Below, in pieces: positions 47,297-56,218 of a DNA stretch of 64,000 nucleotides. The position numbers and the translations under genes are program-made. Origin of the DNA: Exiguobacterium sp. s146 (GTDB taxonomy: Bacteria; Bacillota; Bacilli; Exiguobacteriales; Exiguobacteriaceae); the NCBI RefSeq assembly GCF_018618415.1, contig NZ_JACSMA010000001.1, positions 682,001 to 746,000 on the forward strand, written 5' to 3'. The stretch's first letter is position 1; each line of letters begins with the position of its first letter. The notes beneath the pieces were generated by a model. It searched no databases. It was not told where the DNA came from and saw only the letters and a list, made by a program, of their open reading frames with translations.

Positions 47297-47740
47297 ATGT
47301 ATTTTGTGAACAGAGAAAAGATTAACGAGACATTGACCCATATGGAGACGATGCTCAGTCGACTCGATCAATTAGAGGGGGACGCGTTCACAATCGAACT
47401 GGCGAAACAACGGTTGGCCGTTCATTTGATGGAGGGCGTGATTGACGTCGGCAACTCGATGATAGATGGGTTCATCATGCGTGACCCGGGCAGCTATGAG
47501 GACATTGTCGACATCTTGCTCGACGAGCGTGTGCTCGACGCCGAGACGGCAGAAGCCACGAAAGCACTCGTCGGATTACGGGCTCATTACGTCAGGGAGT
47601 TCGTCACGGCCGATTCGGCCCAGTTCGACGCCTGGGTCGAGCAGAATCGACCGACGTTCGAGGCGTTCCCAGAGCAGGTCCGACGCTATCTCGAAGTAGA
47701 GCTCGGTCCTGTATCAGCATTTTTACCAGAAAGCGAGTGA
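47297..47740 (+). CDS. yutE: DUF86 / HepT-like protein YutE
   Basis: This 147-residue helical protein has the DUF86 pattern LEGDAFTIELAKQRLAVHLMEG and the degenerate RNase motif LRAHYVREF (HepT antitoxin/toxin type, RX4-6HXY). There is no partner minimal nucleotidyltransferase beside it, and YutE orthologues stand alone too, so a toxin-antitoxin role is unlikely. AGGAGGCAGGGGGG precedes the ATG. yutF follows 4 bases later. Confidence 0.9.
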   Translation: MYFVNREKINETLTHMETMLSRLDQLEGDAFTIELAKQRLAVHLMEGVIDVGNSMIDGFIMRDPGSYEDIVDILLDERVLDAETAEATKALVGLRAHYVREFVTADSAQFDAWVEQNRPTFEAFPEQVRRYLEVELGPVSAFLPESE

Positions 47741-47744
47741 TTGG

Positions 47745-48515
47745 ATGAATCCGATTAAAGGATACTTATTTGACTTAGACGGCACGATGTATGCGGGGAC
47801 GGCCCCGATTCAAGCAGCGGTCGATTTCGTGAATCGACTTGAGGCGACTGGCTTACCGTACTTGTTCGTCACGAACAACGCATCGATGACGCCGGAACAA
47901 GTGGCGGATAAACTTGTGTCGATGGGGGTGCACGTGACGTCTGAGCACGTGCTGACGAGTGCGATGGCGACGGCTCGCTATATCGAGAAGATGACACCGG
48001 GGGCGACGATATACATGATCGGGGAAGATGGTCTCCGCCTGGCGCTCGAAGAACGCGGTTTCCGTGTGACGGAAGAGGCGAAGGCAGACTACGTCGTCGT
48101 TGGGCTTGACCGCCACATCACGTACGAGAAGTTAGCGAAAGGTGCGCTCGCAATCCGGGCCGGCGCTCGCTTCATCTCAACGAACGGCGACATCGCCATT
48201 CCGACCGAGCGCGGCTTTTTACCAGGGAACGGGGCGCTCACGTCCGTCTTGACGGTGACGACGGAAAAAAATCCATTCTTTATCGGAAAACCGGAACCGG
48301 TCATGGTCGACATCGCGCTTGAGATGATCGGCCTCACGAAGGAAGAAGTCGTCATGGTCGGGGATAACTACCATACCGACATCTTGTTCGGGATCAACGG
48401 CGGGATTCGAACGCTCCACGTCAACTCCGGCGTGCACGGTCCGGCTTTCATCCAGGAACAAGAAAAGCTCCCAACCTATATGGTCGAGAGCTTGGACGAA
48501 TGGACGCATGCATGA
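47745..48515 (+). CDS. yutF: HAD-type sugar/nucleotide phosphatase YutF (NagD family)
   Basis: This 256-residue HAD hydrolase has motif I FDLDGTMYAGT (Asp nucleophile), motif II FVTNNAS, a C2-type cap, the Lys motif GKPEPVM and motif IV VGDNYHTDI. NagD relatives dephosphorylate nucleotide or sugar phosphates. The physiological substrate is unknown. It is coupled to yutE. Confidence 0.92.
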   Translation: MNPIKGYLFDLDGTMYAGTAPIQAAVDFVNRLEATGLPYLFVTNNASMTPEQVADKLVSMGVHVTSEHVLTSAMATARYIEKMTPGATIYMIGEDGLRLALEERGFRVTEEAKADYVVVGLDRHITYEKLAKGALAIRAGARFISTNGDIAIPTERGFLPGNGALTSVLTVTTEKNPFFIGKPEPVMVDIALEMIGLTKEEVVMVGDNYHTDILFGINGGIRTLHVNSGVHGPAFIQEQEKLPTYMVESLDEWTHA

Positions 48516-48516
48516 A

Positions 48517-48547
48517 AAAAAGGGATGACATGATTGTCTCCCTTTTT
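48517..48547. terminator. Bidirectional terminator between yutF and yutI
   Basis: AAAAAGGGA pairs with TCCCTTTTT around a 13-base loop region. A and T runs on both sides serve both converging genes. Confidence 0.65.
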
Positions 48548-48549
48548 GT

Positions 48550-48777
48550 TTAGAATACTTGTTCGACTTCAACGATGCCAGGTACTTCTTCGATGAGCGC
48601 ACGCTCAATCCCGGCTTTCAATGTAATAGTTGAAGATGGGCAGCTGCCGCATGCACCCATCAAACGAAGTTTGACGATGCCTTCTTCTACATCAACGAGT
48701 TCGACGTCACCGCCGTCGCGAAGCAAGAACGGGCGTAATTTATCGAGTACTTCTTGGACTTGATCAAACATTTCCAT
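48550..48777 (-). CDS. yutI: NifU C-terminal domain Fe-S protein YutI (NfuA-like)
   Basis: This 75-residue protein consists of one NifU C-terminal domain with [18 protein letters not shown] and the cluster-binding GACGSCPSS (CxxC). It is an Fe-S carrier. The ATG at 48777 follows AAAGGGGT by about 8 bases. Longer frames lack support. A convergent terminator lies downstream. yuzD is divergent on the other side. Confidence 0.94.
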   Translation of the reverse strand: MEMFDQVQEVLDKLRPFLLRDGGDVELVDVEEGIVKLRLMGACGSCPSSTITLKAGIERALIEEVPGIVEVEQVF

Positions 48778-48909
48778 GGTATCTACCCCTTTCTGGTTCC
48801 CTTTCATTTTAGCAAGTTTGAGATTGTTTCTCAATCATTAACGCTGAGCGTTTTGTGACGATACAGCTTCTTCATTTTTGTATAATAGGAAAGAAAAGGG
48901 GGAATGGAC

Positions 48910-49197
48910 ATGAAAATCACGGTTTATGGGGCAGAAGTGCAATGTGCGAGCTGTGTCGGGGCACCGAGTTCGATTGAGACGTATGAATGGCTACAAAGTG
49001 CATTAGCGCGCAAATATCCGGATCAGGCGTTCGAGTTCGAGTACATCGATTTTGAGACGGCAGATGATGAGATCGCCGAAGCGATCAAGCAAGACGAGTG
49101 GTTCTACCCGCTCGTGCTCATCGACGGGGAAGTCGTGGACGAAGGGGTCGTCCAACTCCGAAAAGTCTATTCGGCCATCGAGCAAACATCTGCATAA
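48910..49197 (+). CDS. yuzD: YuzD family thioredoxin-like protein
   Basis: This 95-residue protein starts MKITVYGAEVQCASCVGAPSS with a CxxC, then YEWLQSALARKYP and the late YPLVLIDGEVVDEG segment. It is the YuzD/DUF1462 family, thioredoxin-fold, and probably acts in redox or Fe-S chemistry. The start at 48910 follows AAAAGGGGGA by 7 bases. Confidence 0.92.
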   Translation: MKITVYGAEVQCASCVGAPSSIETYEWLQSALARKYPDQAFEFEYIDFETADDEIAEAIKQDEWFYPLVLIDGEVVDEGVVQLRKVYSAIEQTSA

Positions 49198-49198
49198 A

Positions 49199-49230
49199 AA
49201 AGTCGAGCGATCACATCGCTCGACTTTTTG
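49199..49230. terminator. Bidirectional terminator between yuzD and the subtilase
   Basis: AGTCGAGCGAT and ATCGCTCGACT form a perfect stem around CAC, with T on the right and A on the left. Confidence 0.93.
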
Positions 49231-49232
49231 TA

Positions 49233-50663
49233 TTAGAGAAGCCGGAACGACGATGTCGCCGAACCTGCCGTGTAGCCCGTGAGCGTCGCATCAGATTTTA
49301 CTTGATACGTCCCACGTTGTGACGAAGAGCTCGTCGAGAGCGTGAACGTGATGGCGCCCGTTGAACTCGTCTTGCCTGTTCCTGTGAGCGTCGCGCCATT
49401 CGGCTGCGTGACCGTCACACGGACATCGGCGTTCGCGACCGCTTGGCCGTTCGCATTCCGGACCGTTGACGAGATTGAGACAACTTCACCTGCGTAGTAC
49501 GTTGATTTTGATGTCGACACCGTCGTCGAGAGCGCTTGGACCGGTTGCGTCGTGCCGCCAGACGTCGGTGCCTGCACGAGTCCGTTCCCGAACCAGGCGT
49601 CGCGGCCGGCCGTGCCGAGGTCAATCGAGTCTTGTGACAGTTTCGTGCGGAGTTGTGAGCTCGACAACGTCGGGAACGCCTGTTTCATAAGCGCGAGGTT
49701 ACCAGCGACGTAAGGAGTCGCCATCGATGTTCCGCTCATTTGTCCGTAGCCACCATTTGCGAGTGTCGAGTTGATGCTGACACCTGGTGCCGCGACTTCG
49801 ACCGTGCTACCTGTCGCCGAGAACGAGGCGCGGTTATTGTTAATGTCCGTCGCTGCGACGGCGATGGCCGAGCTGTAACGGGCAGGGTAGTTGACGAGGT
49901 CGCCTGTACCGTCAGCACGTCCGTTGTTACCGGCTGCCGCGACGACGAGGATACCTGCGTTATTGGCGCGGTCGACGACTTGTTGAAGTGTCGTCGATGG
50001 ACTTGTCGTCCCGAGACTCAAGTTGATGACATCCATATCGTTCGTGATCGACCAGTCAATCCCGGCGATGATGCTCGAGAGGCTCCCACTACCGTTTGCC
50101 TCAAGTGCCTTGACGGCATAGATACTCGCTTCGTGGGCGATTCCGACCGTGCCGATGCTGTTGTTGCGGGCGCCGATAATCCCGGCGACGTGCGTACCGT
50201 GACCGTTGTCATCCGCGTATGAGCTCGTGACCGTACTGAACGATGCACCACCAGCAATCGTCAAATCAGGGTGTGGCGAGATGCCCGTATCGACGACCGA
50301 TACTTTCACGCCTTTCCCGGTGTACCCACTCTGCCAAGCCGATGGCGCTTTCAACTTCGGAATGCCCCAGTCTTGCGTCTGGTTTTCAATTTGTACCGTT
50401 TGGTCGACTTCCACGTGGGCGACGTTCGGGTTGTTCTTCAAGCCGTTCAAGGCAGCCTTCGGTACTTCGAGGGCAGCGGCCGGAAGGTTTTTGTACTGTT
50501 GGCGAACTTCCATGCCTTCAATCGAGAGCGGGATGTTCTTCGCCGATTCTTTGAAGACGACGATGACGCGTTCTTTCTCTTTGTTCGGGGCGGCTTCTGC
50601 GCCTCCTGGAACGGTTGACAGGACGAGCAGTGAAGCGAGGACGGTGCTGCAAACTTTTTTCAA
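49233..50663 (-). CDS. Secreted subtilisin-like serine protease
   Basis: This 476-residue protease has a signal peptide (about 1-24, cut near AEA), an inhibitor I9 propeptide (about 30-95, ERVIVVFKES to VEVDQTV), and an S8 catalytic domain with Asp125 (VVDTGIS), His155 (NGHGTHVAG), oxyanion Asn246 (AAAGNN) and Ser313 (GTSMATPYVAG). A C-terminal Ig-like domain of about 90 residues (VSISSTVRNANGQAVANADV) is read in parts. The TTG start at 50663 is 7 bases after AAAGGAGG. Longer frames have no such site. It interrupts the yuzD-yutJ neighbourhood conserved in Bacillus. Confidence 0.95.
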   Translation of the reverse strand: MKKVCSTVLASLLVLSTVPGGAEAAPNKEKERVIVVFKESAKNIPLSIEGMEVRQQYKNLPAAALEVPKAALNGLKNNPNVAHVEVDQTVQIENQTQDWGIPKLKAPSAWQSGYTGKGVKVSVVDTGISPHPDLTIAGGASFSTVTSSYADDNGHGTHVAGIIGARNNSIGTVGIAHEASIYAVKALEANGSGSLSSIIAGIDWSITNDMDVINLSLGTTSPSTTLQQVVDRANNAGILVVAAAGNNGRADGTGDLVNYPARYSSAIAVAATDINNNRASFSATGSTVEVAAPGVSINSTLANGGYGQMSGTSMATPYVAGNLALMKQAFPTLSSSQLRTKLSQDSIDLGTAGRDAWFGNGLVQAPTSGGTTQPVQALSTTVSTSKSTYYAGEVVSISSTVRNANGQAVANADVRVTVTQPNGATLTGTGKTSSTGAITFTLSTSSSSQRGTYQVKSDATLTGYTAGSATSSFRLL

Positions 50664-50861
50664 CTTGTTTCCTCCTTTGGGGTATGTAGGCGAGGTGACA
50701 CGAAGTCGTTCGGCCATGCCCATAGAGTAACAAGTTTTCCCATCGGGTAGAATATGTCAATGGGATTAAAAATCTGAATATTTAGATAAGGATACAGGGG
50801 ATTCAGATACAAGACTTTTGACTCAAGGCGATGGCGGCAGAACGGCAAAACGAGCGCGTTG

Positions 50862-50896
50862 CACAAAAAAACGGGCGACCATTATGATCGACCCGT
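50862..50896 (-). terminator. yutJ terminator
   Basis: On the minus strand CGGGTCGA pairs with TCGCCCG (bulge) around CATAATGG, followed by TTTTTTT. Confidence 0.8.
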
Positions 50897-50901
50897 GCAT
50901 G

Positions 50902-51957
50902 TTATTTAATGACTTTATGTTTCCAGAGAATCCCGGACTTAAGCAGTCGGGCGACTTTGCCGGTGAGCGACTGTTTGCCCATGAAGACGCCGAACCCGGC
51001 CTTCTTCCCGAGCGAGCCGAGCGTCCCTCGGAGTTTGATATCCGGCAAATCCGGATAACTCACACCTTTCCACTTACAGAGCAGCACTTGGACAATCTGT
51101 TCGGCCTGCGCTTCCGCGAGCTGACCGGACGGTGCATACGGGAGACTGGCGTTGTCTCCGACGACGAAGATGTCCGGCTGTTCCGGGACGTAATGGTGAG
51201 GTGTCAATTTGACACGGCCGCCGCCATCGAGTTCCCACCCTTGATTTCGGACGACGGCGACCGGCTGAATCCCGGCCGTCCAAACCGTCAAATCGGACGG
51301 GAAGTGTTGCTCGTGATTCCATAGGCCGTCGGCGTCGACCCGGACGATGTTCGCCTGGTTGATGACCTCGACGCCGTGCTCTTCGAACCAGGACTGGACG
51401 TACATCGAGACACGGTTCGAGAGGAACGATAAGACGGACGGGCCACGGTCGAACAATCGGACCGTCAAATCGGGACGGCTCTCGCGTAACTCACTGGCGA
51501 GTTCGACGCCCGATAACCCTGCACCGACGATTGAGACGATCGAGCCGGGTGACAGGCCGTTGATGGCTTGTTGGGTCTTGCGTGATTCTTCTAACGTTTG
51601 AATGCTGTACGTGAACTCGGCGGCACCGGGCACGTTGTGATACTTGTCCTCGCAACCAAGTCCGATGACGAGGTCGTCATACGGCACTTTTTCACCGCTC
51701 GCGAGCAAGACCATCTTGTCGCCGGTATCGATATCGGTGACTTGACCGTATATGTAATCGATCTCTTCTGGAAAATCGATTCGGATATCACGATCCGATA
51801 CAGTCCCCGCCGCAAGTGCATAATACTCTGTTTTTAACCCATGGTAAGGTAGACGATCGATGAGTGTGATCGATACATCCTTCAGCTGATGGCCGAGGAC
51901 GCGTTCGATTACACGCATACCCCCGTAACCGCCTCCCAAGACGACTAATTTGCGCAT
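50902..51957 (-). CDS. yutJ: NDH-2-like NAD(P)/FAD oxidoreductase YutJ
   Basis: This 351-residue two-dinucleotide-fold flavoprotein has FAD loop VLGGGYGGMRVI (about 5-16), NAD loop VGAGLSGVELASEL and FAD motif VVGDNASLP. It resembles type II NADH dehydrogenases but is shorter at the C-terminus. The physiological electron acceptor is unknown. AAGGGGGA precedes the ATG. It is divergent from yuzB, a conserved Bacillales arrangement. Confidence 0.9.
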   Translation of the reverse strand: MRKLVVLGGGYGGMRVIERVLGHQLKDVSITLIDRLPYHGLKTEYYALAAGTVSDRDIRIDFPEEIDYIYGQVTDIDTGDKMVLLASGEKVPYDDLVIGLGCEDKYHNVPGAAEFTYSIQTLEESRKTQQAINGLSPGSIVSIVGAGLSGVELASELRESRPDLTVRLFDRGPSVLSFLSNRVSMYVQSWFEEHGVEVINQANIVRVDADGLWNHEQHFPSDLTVWTAGIQPVAVVRNQGWELDGGGRVKLTPHHYVPEQPDIFVVGDNASLPYAPSGQLAEAQAEQIVQVLLCKWKGVSYPDLPDIKLRGTLGSLGKKAGFGVFMGKQSLTGKVARLLKSGILWKHKVIK

Positions 51958-52054
51958 AAAAATCCCCCTTTGTTACACTTCAACTGTATCATGTTATAAT
52001 ACGCCGTAGAAGAACCATTTTCCTGTTTTGAGGGAAAGGGGAAGGGTGAATGAC

Positions 52055-52291
52055 ATGATGAATCCGATCATTGAGTTCTGCGCCTCCAATTTGGCGATGG
52101 GCTCACAAATCGCCCGGGCCAAACTAGAGTCCGATCCAGACCTAGATGTCGTTGAATACGGCTGTACAGGCTACTGTGGCGTCTGTTCGCTCGACTTGTT
52201 TTGCCTAGTCGACGGAGAGGTCGTGACGGGAGATACGCCAGACCAACTCGTGACGAACGTATATGAAAAAATTGAAGAAATGGCTTGGTGA
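52055..52291 (+). CDS. yuzB: YuzB family protein
   Basis: This 78-residue protein begins [17 protein letters not shown] and has [21 protein letters not shown] as two adjacent blocks. The several Cys residues suggest metal or Fe-S binding. It is the YuzB/DUF1450 family, function unknown. GGGGAAGGGTGA precedes the ATG at 52055. Position next to yutJ and the nucleoside transporter matches Bacillus. Confidence 0.92.
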   Translation: MMNPIIEFCASNLAMGSQIARAKLESDPDLDVVEYGCTGYCGVCSLDLFCLVDGEVVTGDTPDQLVTNVYEKIEEMAW

Positions 52292-52323
52292 AAAAGTTTG
52301 AAGTAACTTCAAACTTTTTTTAT
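52291..52323 (+). terminator. yuzB terminator
   Basis: AAAGTTTGAAG-TAA-CTTCAAACTTT is followed by a T tract. Confidence 0.9.
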
Positions 52324-52341
52324 TTTGACTGTTTTGACCCG

Positions 52342-52370
52342 TTGCATTTTTAAAAAGGGTCTGTTATATT
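52342..52370 (+). promoter_or_regulatory. nupC promoter
   Basis: TTGCAT and TATATT are 17 bases apart. The predicted transcript has a 125-base leader with a cre-like AGAAAGCGTTTCAA near 52419 (11 of 14). Confidence 0.6.
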
Positions 52371-52501
52371 CAAAGAGGTTCGAATGTAGGTTGTCTGACG
52401 TTTAACAACATAAAAAGAAAGCGTTTCAAACGGTAGGACACATCTCGATTCGGGTATATCACAATATCAGGTTTTCCCAATATGAAAGGAGCACAACACC
52501 A

Positions 52502-53713
52502 ATGAATATCATGAGCGTGGTTGGTATTTTGGCACTAATTGGAATCGCTTACATCTTCTCAACCAACCGTAAAGCCATCAAATGGCGTACCGTGCTTGCC
52601 GCTTTCGCGGTACAGTTCACGTTCGCTTTCCTCGTCCTCTTCACATCAGCAGGACGTAGTGCATTACAATGGATCTCTGGAGGCGTTCAAAACGTCTTGA
52701 ACACGGCGAATGACGGAATCGCCTTTGTTTTCGGCACAGCCGTAGGAGGCGACAACTTCGTCTTCGCATTCCAAGTGTTGCCGATTATCATCTTTATGTC
52801 TTCTTTGATTGCTTTGCTTTACTACCTCGGTGTCATGCAGTGGGTCATCCGTATTCTCGGTACAGCCCTTGCGAAAGCACTCGGCACGTCACGTAAAGAG
52901 TCGCTCTCAGCGACAGCAAACATCTTCGTCGGTCAAACGGAAGCACCGCTTGTCATCAAGCCTTACCTTCCAACGATGACACAATCGGAGCTCTTCGCCG
53001 TTATGGTCGGTGGTCTCGCATCGGTTGCCGGTTCGGTTCTCGCTGGATATGCTGCCCTTGGTGTCCCGCTCGAGTACTTGCTCGCAGCGAGCTTCATGGC
53101 TGCACCTGCTGGTCTCTTGTTCGCAAAAATCATCGTTCCGGAAACAGAAGAGTACAATGATGACATCGAAATCGCTGAAGATGAAGAGGATAAAGCAGCG
53201 AACTTCGTCGATGCAGCTGCTCGCGGTGCGTCTGACGGTCTCTTCCTCGCCTTGAACGTCGGTGCGATGCTTCTCGCCTTCGTTTCATTGATTGCGCTCG
53301 TCAACTTGATTCTTGGTGGAATCGGCGGCTTGGTCGGATTTGAGAGCCTCTCACTTGAATTGATTCTTGGTTACGTGTTCGCACCACTCGCGTTTATCAT
53401 CGGTGTACCGTGGGCTGATGCCGTTCAGTTCGGTAGCTTCCTCGGACAAAAACTCGTCTTGAACGAATTCGTTGCCTTCTCTGAATTCGCACCAATCATC
53501 GGTACCGGTGAACTTTCAGCACGTACGGAAGCGATGATCGCCTTCGCACTTTGTGGATTCGCCAACATTTCGTCACTTGCGATCCTTCTCGGTGGTCTCG
53601 GTGGAATGGCACCGACCCGTCGGAACGACATCGCACGTATGGGTGTCCTAGCGATTCTCGCAGGTACGCTTGCCAACTTGATGTCAGCCACGCTTGCTGG
53701 TCTGCTTCTCTAA
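52502..53713 (+). CDS. nupC: Concentrative nucleoside transporter (NupC/YutK family)
   Basis: This 403-residue CNT-family nucleoside symporter has the N-terminal helices with [15 protein letters not shown], the ligand motifs [15 protein letters not shown] and [14 protein letters not shown], and the C-terminal [21 protein letters not shown] (read in short blocks). It imports nucleosides with H+ or Na+. GAAAGGAG stands before the ATG. Its leader is 125 bases, and no purine riboswitch consensus was seen there. Confidence 0.94.
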   Translation: MNIMSVVGILALIGIAYIFSTNRKAIKWRTVLAAFAVQFTFAFLVLFTSAGRSALQWISGGVQNVLNTANDGIAFVFGTAVGGDNFVFAFQVLPIIIFMSSLIALLYYLGVMQWVIRILGTALAKALGTSRKESLSATANIFVGQTEAPLVIKPYLPTMTQSELFAVMVGGLASVAGSVLAGYAALGVPLEYLLAASFMAAPAGLLFAKIIVPETEEYNDDIEIAEDEEDKAANFVDAAARGASDGLFLALNVGAMLLAFVSLIALVNLILGGIGGLVGFESLSLELILGYVFAPLAFIIGVPWADAVQFGSFLGQKLVLNEFVAFSEFAPIIGTGELSARTEAMIAFALCGFANISSLAILLGGLGGMAPTRRNDIARMGVLAILAGTLANLMSATLAGLLL

Positions 53714-53730
53714 TCAAATCCGATATACCC

Positions 53731-53762
53731 AGAGTGATCACTTCGGTGGTCACTCTTTTTTG
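53731..53762 (+). terminator. nupC terminator
   Basis: AGAGTGATCAC-TTCG-GTGGTCACTCT has a UUCG tetraloop and is followed by TTTTT. Confidence 0.93.
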
Positions 53763-53785
53763 TGAAGACGTTTATGAACGCACAG

Positions 53786-53815
53786 CAAAACCCGACCGTA
53801 AACAGACGGTCGGGT
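53786..53815 (-). terminator. Terminator of the minus-strand nucleotidyltransferase gene
   Basis: On the minus strand CCCGACCGT and ACGGTCGGG pair around CTGTTT, followed by TTTTG. Confidence 0.88.
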
Positions 53816-53836
53816 CATGTCGGTGATGAGGGCCAT

Positions 53837-54391
53837 TCACTCCTGAACTCTCGGCCACGTGGCTTGCCAATTCTTTTTAGTGATTCGAGCGAGATAGATA
53901 TGATGATGCGGAGAGTCGTCCGCGAACGCTGGGGTCGGTCGTAGCTTCAGTCCGACGATGTCTTCAACACCGTAAGGGGCGGAGAGCTTCAAGCGTCCGT
54001 TCGCATCGAGGCTGACGCCGATGGCGGTGACGGTCTCAGGGAAATGGGCCAAGGCGTCGACTGCCGACTGATAGGGCGGCAATTGATTAACCAGATGCAT
54101 CCGCGCTTGATTTTTGACCGACCACGGGACGGTCGGGGACAGGACGTGTAATTGTGCCTCATATTCTTTTTCAATTGCCTCGTCAATTTGAGACCGGTCA
54201 AAGTAGATGACATCGACGTCCTCGGTCGGCGTTGGTGTTCGATAACCGTGCACGTCATCCCATATCTTCGCCCGCACGTATCCGGCACAGATCCACCAGT
54301 CGGGTAGCTCGAGGGAAGCGACGTCTTTCAAGAGACGCATCAATTCCGAATCATTCTCTAAAAAGTGAGTGACCTCTTCAATCGTTTTCAA
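53837..54391 (-). CDS. Nucleotidyltransferase family protein (DUF925/COG3575 type)
   Basis: This 184-residue protein has a nucleotidyltransferase-like N-terminal part, LPDWWICAGYVRAKIWD, and the acidic TEDVDVIYFD metal site. A conserved PSVKNQARMHL-like stretch appears here as PWSVKNQARMHLVN. The family has no known substrate. GGAGGGAATC precedes the ATG. It lies on the minus strand between nupC and ribU, each closed by its own terminator. Confidence 0.82.
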   Translation of the reverse strand: MKTIEEVTHFLENDSELMRLLKDVASLELPDWWICAGYVRAKIWDDVHGYRTPTPTEDVDVIYFDRSQIDEAIEKEYEAQLHVLSPTVPWSVKNQARMHLVNQLPPYQSAVDALAHFPETVTAIGVSLDANGRLKLSAPYGVEDIVGLKLRPTPAFADDSPHHHIYLARITKKNWQATWPRVQE

Positions 54392-54432
54392 GTGATTCCC
54401 TCCTATTCTTCCTCAAGCATAACGCAACCATA

Positions 54433-54458
54433 CAAAAAAGCACCTATTTCTAGGTGCT
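54433..54458 (-). terminator. ribU terminator
   Basis: On the minus strand GCACCTA-GAAA-TAGGTGC is followed by TTTTTTG. Confidence 0.92.
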
Positions 54459-54465
54459 TTTCGCA

Positions 54466-55053
54466 TTAAGCCTGGAGTTGCATCCGCTGGCGTTCGATCC
54501 ACGGCTTCAACTTGAGGAAGAGTGGGACGAACAAGGCGCTAATCAACAACGCTTTGATGAGGTTGAACGGCAAGATGCCATAGAGAACGAGGTCCGTTTT
54601 GACTGCCGGTTGCGCCATCTCGGTCATGCCGAAGAAGAACGCGTAGGCTGGTAAGATGAGCAAATAGTTCAAAATCGCCAAGCTCAGTGCCATCGTGATC
54701 GTGCCGGCCACGAGACCTGAAGCGAGCGCTTTATTCGTTTTACGTTTATGGTAGAACCATGCGACCGGGTACATGAAGGCGACACCTGCAAAGAAGTTTG
54801 CGACTTCACCGACCGGAACGCCGCCACCGTTAAAGACATAGTAGAGGACGTTTTTTAGAGCGACGACCACGACGCCTGCGAGTGGGGAGAACACGATTCC
54901 GGCGACGAGCGCGGGAATGTCACTGAAGTCCACTTTTAGGAAAGGTGGTAGGAATGGCAGCGGGAAGTTAAAGAGCATGAGGACAAAAGAAATGGCCCCG
55001 AGCATCGATAGCGTCACCAGTGTTGTCAATCGTTTGTTGCGCGTTGTTTTCAT
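54466..55053 (-). CDS. ribU: Riboflavin ECF transporter S component RibU
   Basis: This 195-residue protein has six membrane helices and the RibU motifs LPFLPPFLKVDFSDIPAL and GVPVGEVANFFAG. It is the substrate-binding subunit of an energy-coupling-factor riboflavin importer, and the shared ATPase module is encoded elsewhere. The ATG at 55053 follows GGAGA by 8 bases. It is under an FMN riboswitch located 160-300 bases upstream, so expression should fall when FMN is high. Confidence 0.94.
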   Translation of the reverse strand: MKTTRNKRLTTLVTLSMLGAISFVLMLFNFPLPFLPPFLKVDFSDIPALVAGIVFSPLAGVVVVALKNVLYYVFNGGGVPVGEVANFFAGVAFMYPVAWFYHKRKTNKALASGLVAGTITMALSLAILNYLLILPAYAFFFGMTEMAQPAVKTDLVLYGILPFNLIKALLISALFVPLFLKLKPWIERQRMQLQA

Positions 55054-55100
55054 CAAAATCTCTCCTTTTGTCGCTCCTTGATGAATGGCACCCGTCGCAT

Positions 55101-55131
55101 AGAAAAACCCGATTGCATCATACAATCGGGA
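55101..55131 (-). terminator. FMN-riboswitch controlled terminator
   Basis: On the minus strand CCCGATTG-TATGATG-CAATCGGG is followed by TTTTT, 48 bases before the ribU start. It is the likely expression platform. A further 8-bp pairing (GATGTTCT with AGAACATC, 55153-55190) lies between it and the aptamer. Confidence 0.88.
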
Positions 55132-55212
55132 GAGTTTACGCGCATACGAAATAGATGTTCTAATCGGTGTTTAGACCACGCCAAAGAGAACATCCGGATA
55201 TCGGTCGGATGC

Positions 55213-55351
55213 CGCCATCTTCTCCCATCCAGACTTTACTGTCGGCTTTCGAATCTCACGAAATCAGCAAGCAACGCCTTGCTCGCTCACGGGCTGAGAA
55301 GATCATGTCTTCAATACCGCCGGTCGGGAATTTCACCCTGCCCCGAAGATG
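55213..55351 (-). promoter_or_regulatory. FMN riboswitch (RFN element)
   Basis: On the minus strand the RFN core is present: CTTCGGGGCAGGGTGAAA, CCCGACCGGCGGT, AGCCCGTGAGC, GATTCGAAAGCCGACAG and AGTCTGGATGGGAGAAGAT. It controls ribU. It accounts for most of the 395-base gene-free stretch 55057-55451. Confidence 0.97.
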
Positions 55352-55451
55352 GAACGATTTAATTTTTTTTGTTACAGTTTAGTTATACAAGATATTTCAC
55401 AAAATCTCAAGTCAGTTGACTTGAAGTTAAGATAATGAAGGAGGAGTTCAG

Positions 55452-55808
55452 ATGATTCATTTGACAGAGTCAGCTGCATTACAAGTCATCGATATGATGA
55501 AACAGACAGAACACCCCGAGAATCAGTACTTGCGCATCAAGGTTCAAGGCGGAGGCTGCACCGGTCTCTCGTACGGAATGGGATTCGATGAAGATAAAAC
55601 GGATCGAGATATTCAATTCGACCATCACGGCGTCCGCGTCATCGTCGCCGAAGCCGACCACGGTGTCGTCGATGGCCTCGAGATCGACTACAAGCAGTCG
55701 ATGCTAGGTGGCGGGTTCACGATCAAAAACCCGAACGCCATCGCCACGTGCGGTTGCGGTTCAAGTTTCCGCACGGCGTCGAACGCCGGGACACCCGGAG
55801 ATTGCTAA
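55452..55808 (+). CDS. yutM: A-type Fe-S carrier YutM (HesB/IscA/ErpA family)
   Basis: This 118-residue A-type carrier has the three conserved Cys: GGGCTGLSY and the C-terminal CGCGSSF pair. It receives clusters from SUF and delivers them to targets. AAGGAGGAG precedes the ATG. It is monocistronic with a bidirectional terminator. Confidence 0.95.
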   Translation: MIHLTESAALQVIDMMKQTEHPENQYLRIKVQGGGCTGLSYGMGFDEDKTDRDIQFDHHGVRVIVAEADHGVVDGLEIDYKQSMLGGGFTIKNPNAIATCGCGSSFRTASNAGTPGDC

Positions 55809-55810
55809 AC

Positions 55811-55846
55811 GAAATGCCAATCGTGTGGACGATTGGCATTTTTTTG
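55811..55846. terminator. Bidirectional terminator after yutM
   Basis: AATGCCAATCG and CGATTGGCATT pair around TGTGGA, with A before and T after. It also ends the converging short gene. Confidence 0.92.
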
Positions 55847-55848
55847 AT

Positions 55849-56091
55849 TCAGTCGGCTTCTTCCATCAAAATCAAGCGAATCACTTTTGATGTCGCGTCT
55901 AGTTCGATTTGATGTTGCCACGGGCGGAACGCCGTGATTTTGCATGTGTCAGTCGTAATTTGGAATGAACAGACGCTCTCTTCCTCTTGGTCAAGCACTG
56001 AGTAGCGGCTGAAATCGGATAAACTTTGATAGATGGCGTATTGTTTCGGTACCTCACACGTCCATCCTTTTTCTAACATAATCTGATGCAT
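55849..56091 (-). CDS. Short protein of unknown function
   Basis: This 80-residue soluble protein starts MHQIMLEKGWTCEVPKQY and ends KVIRLILMEEAD. It is probably a small beta-rich domain. AGAGGCGAGG sits just before the ATG at 56091, with the spacing rather short. The family is not recognised. Convergent with yutM, divergent from the epimerase-like gene. Confidence 0.6.
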   Translation of the reverse strand: MHQIMLEKGWTCEVPKQYAIYQSLSDFSRYSVLDQEEESVCSFQITTDTCKITAFRPWQHQIELDATSKVIRLILMEEAD

Positions 56092-56218
56092 ACGCCTCGC
56101 CTCTTTCTTCATTATATATATAAGAATAACAAAAAGATTCAAGAAAGTGGGAGATTAGTCATGAGGTTGCAAGGGAAAATGAAAAGAGATGTCATTTCAT
56201 GTAGGAGGGGCAGGGACG

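Noticed and set aside
47297-47740. YutE as a HepT toxin of a HepT-MntA system
   Set aside because: No minimal nucleotidyltransferase gene is adjacent, and the gene is coupled to yutF as in its stand-alone orthologues.
55078-55382. Plus-strand open frames over the ribU leader
   Set aside because: They are antisense to the FMN riboswitch and explained by its conserved sequence.
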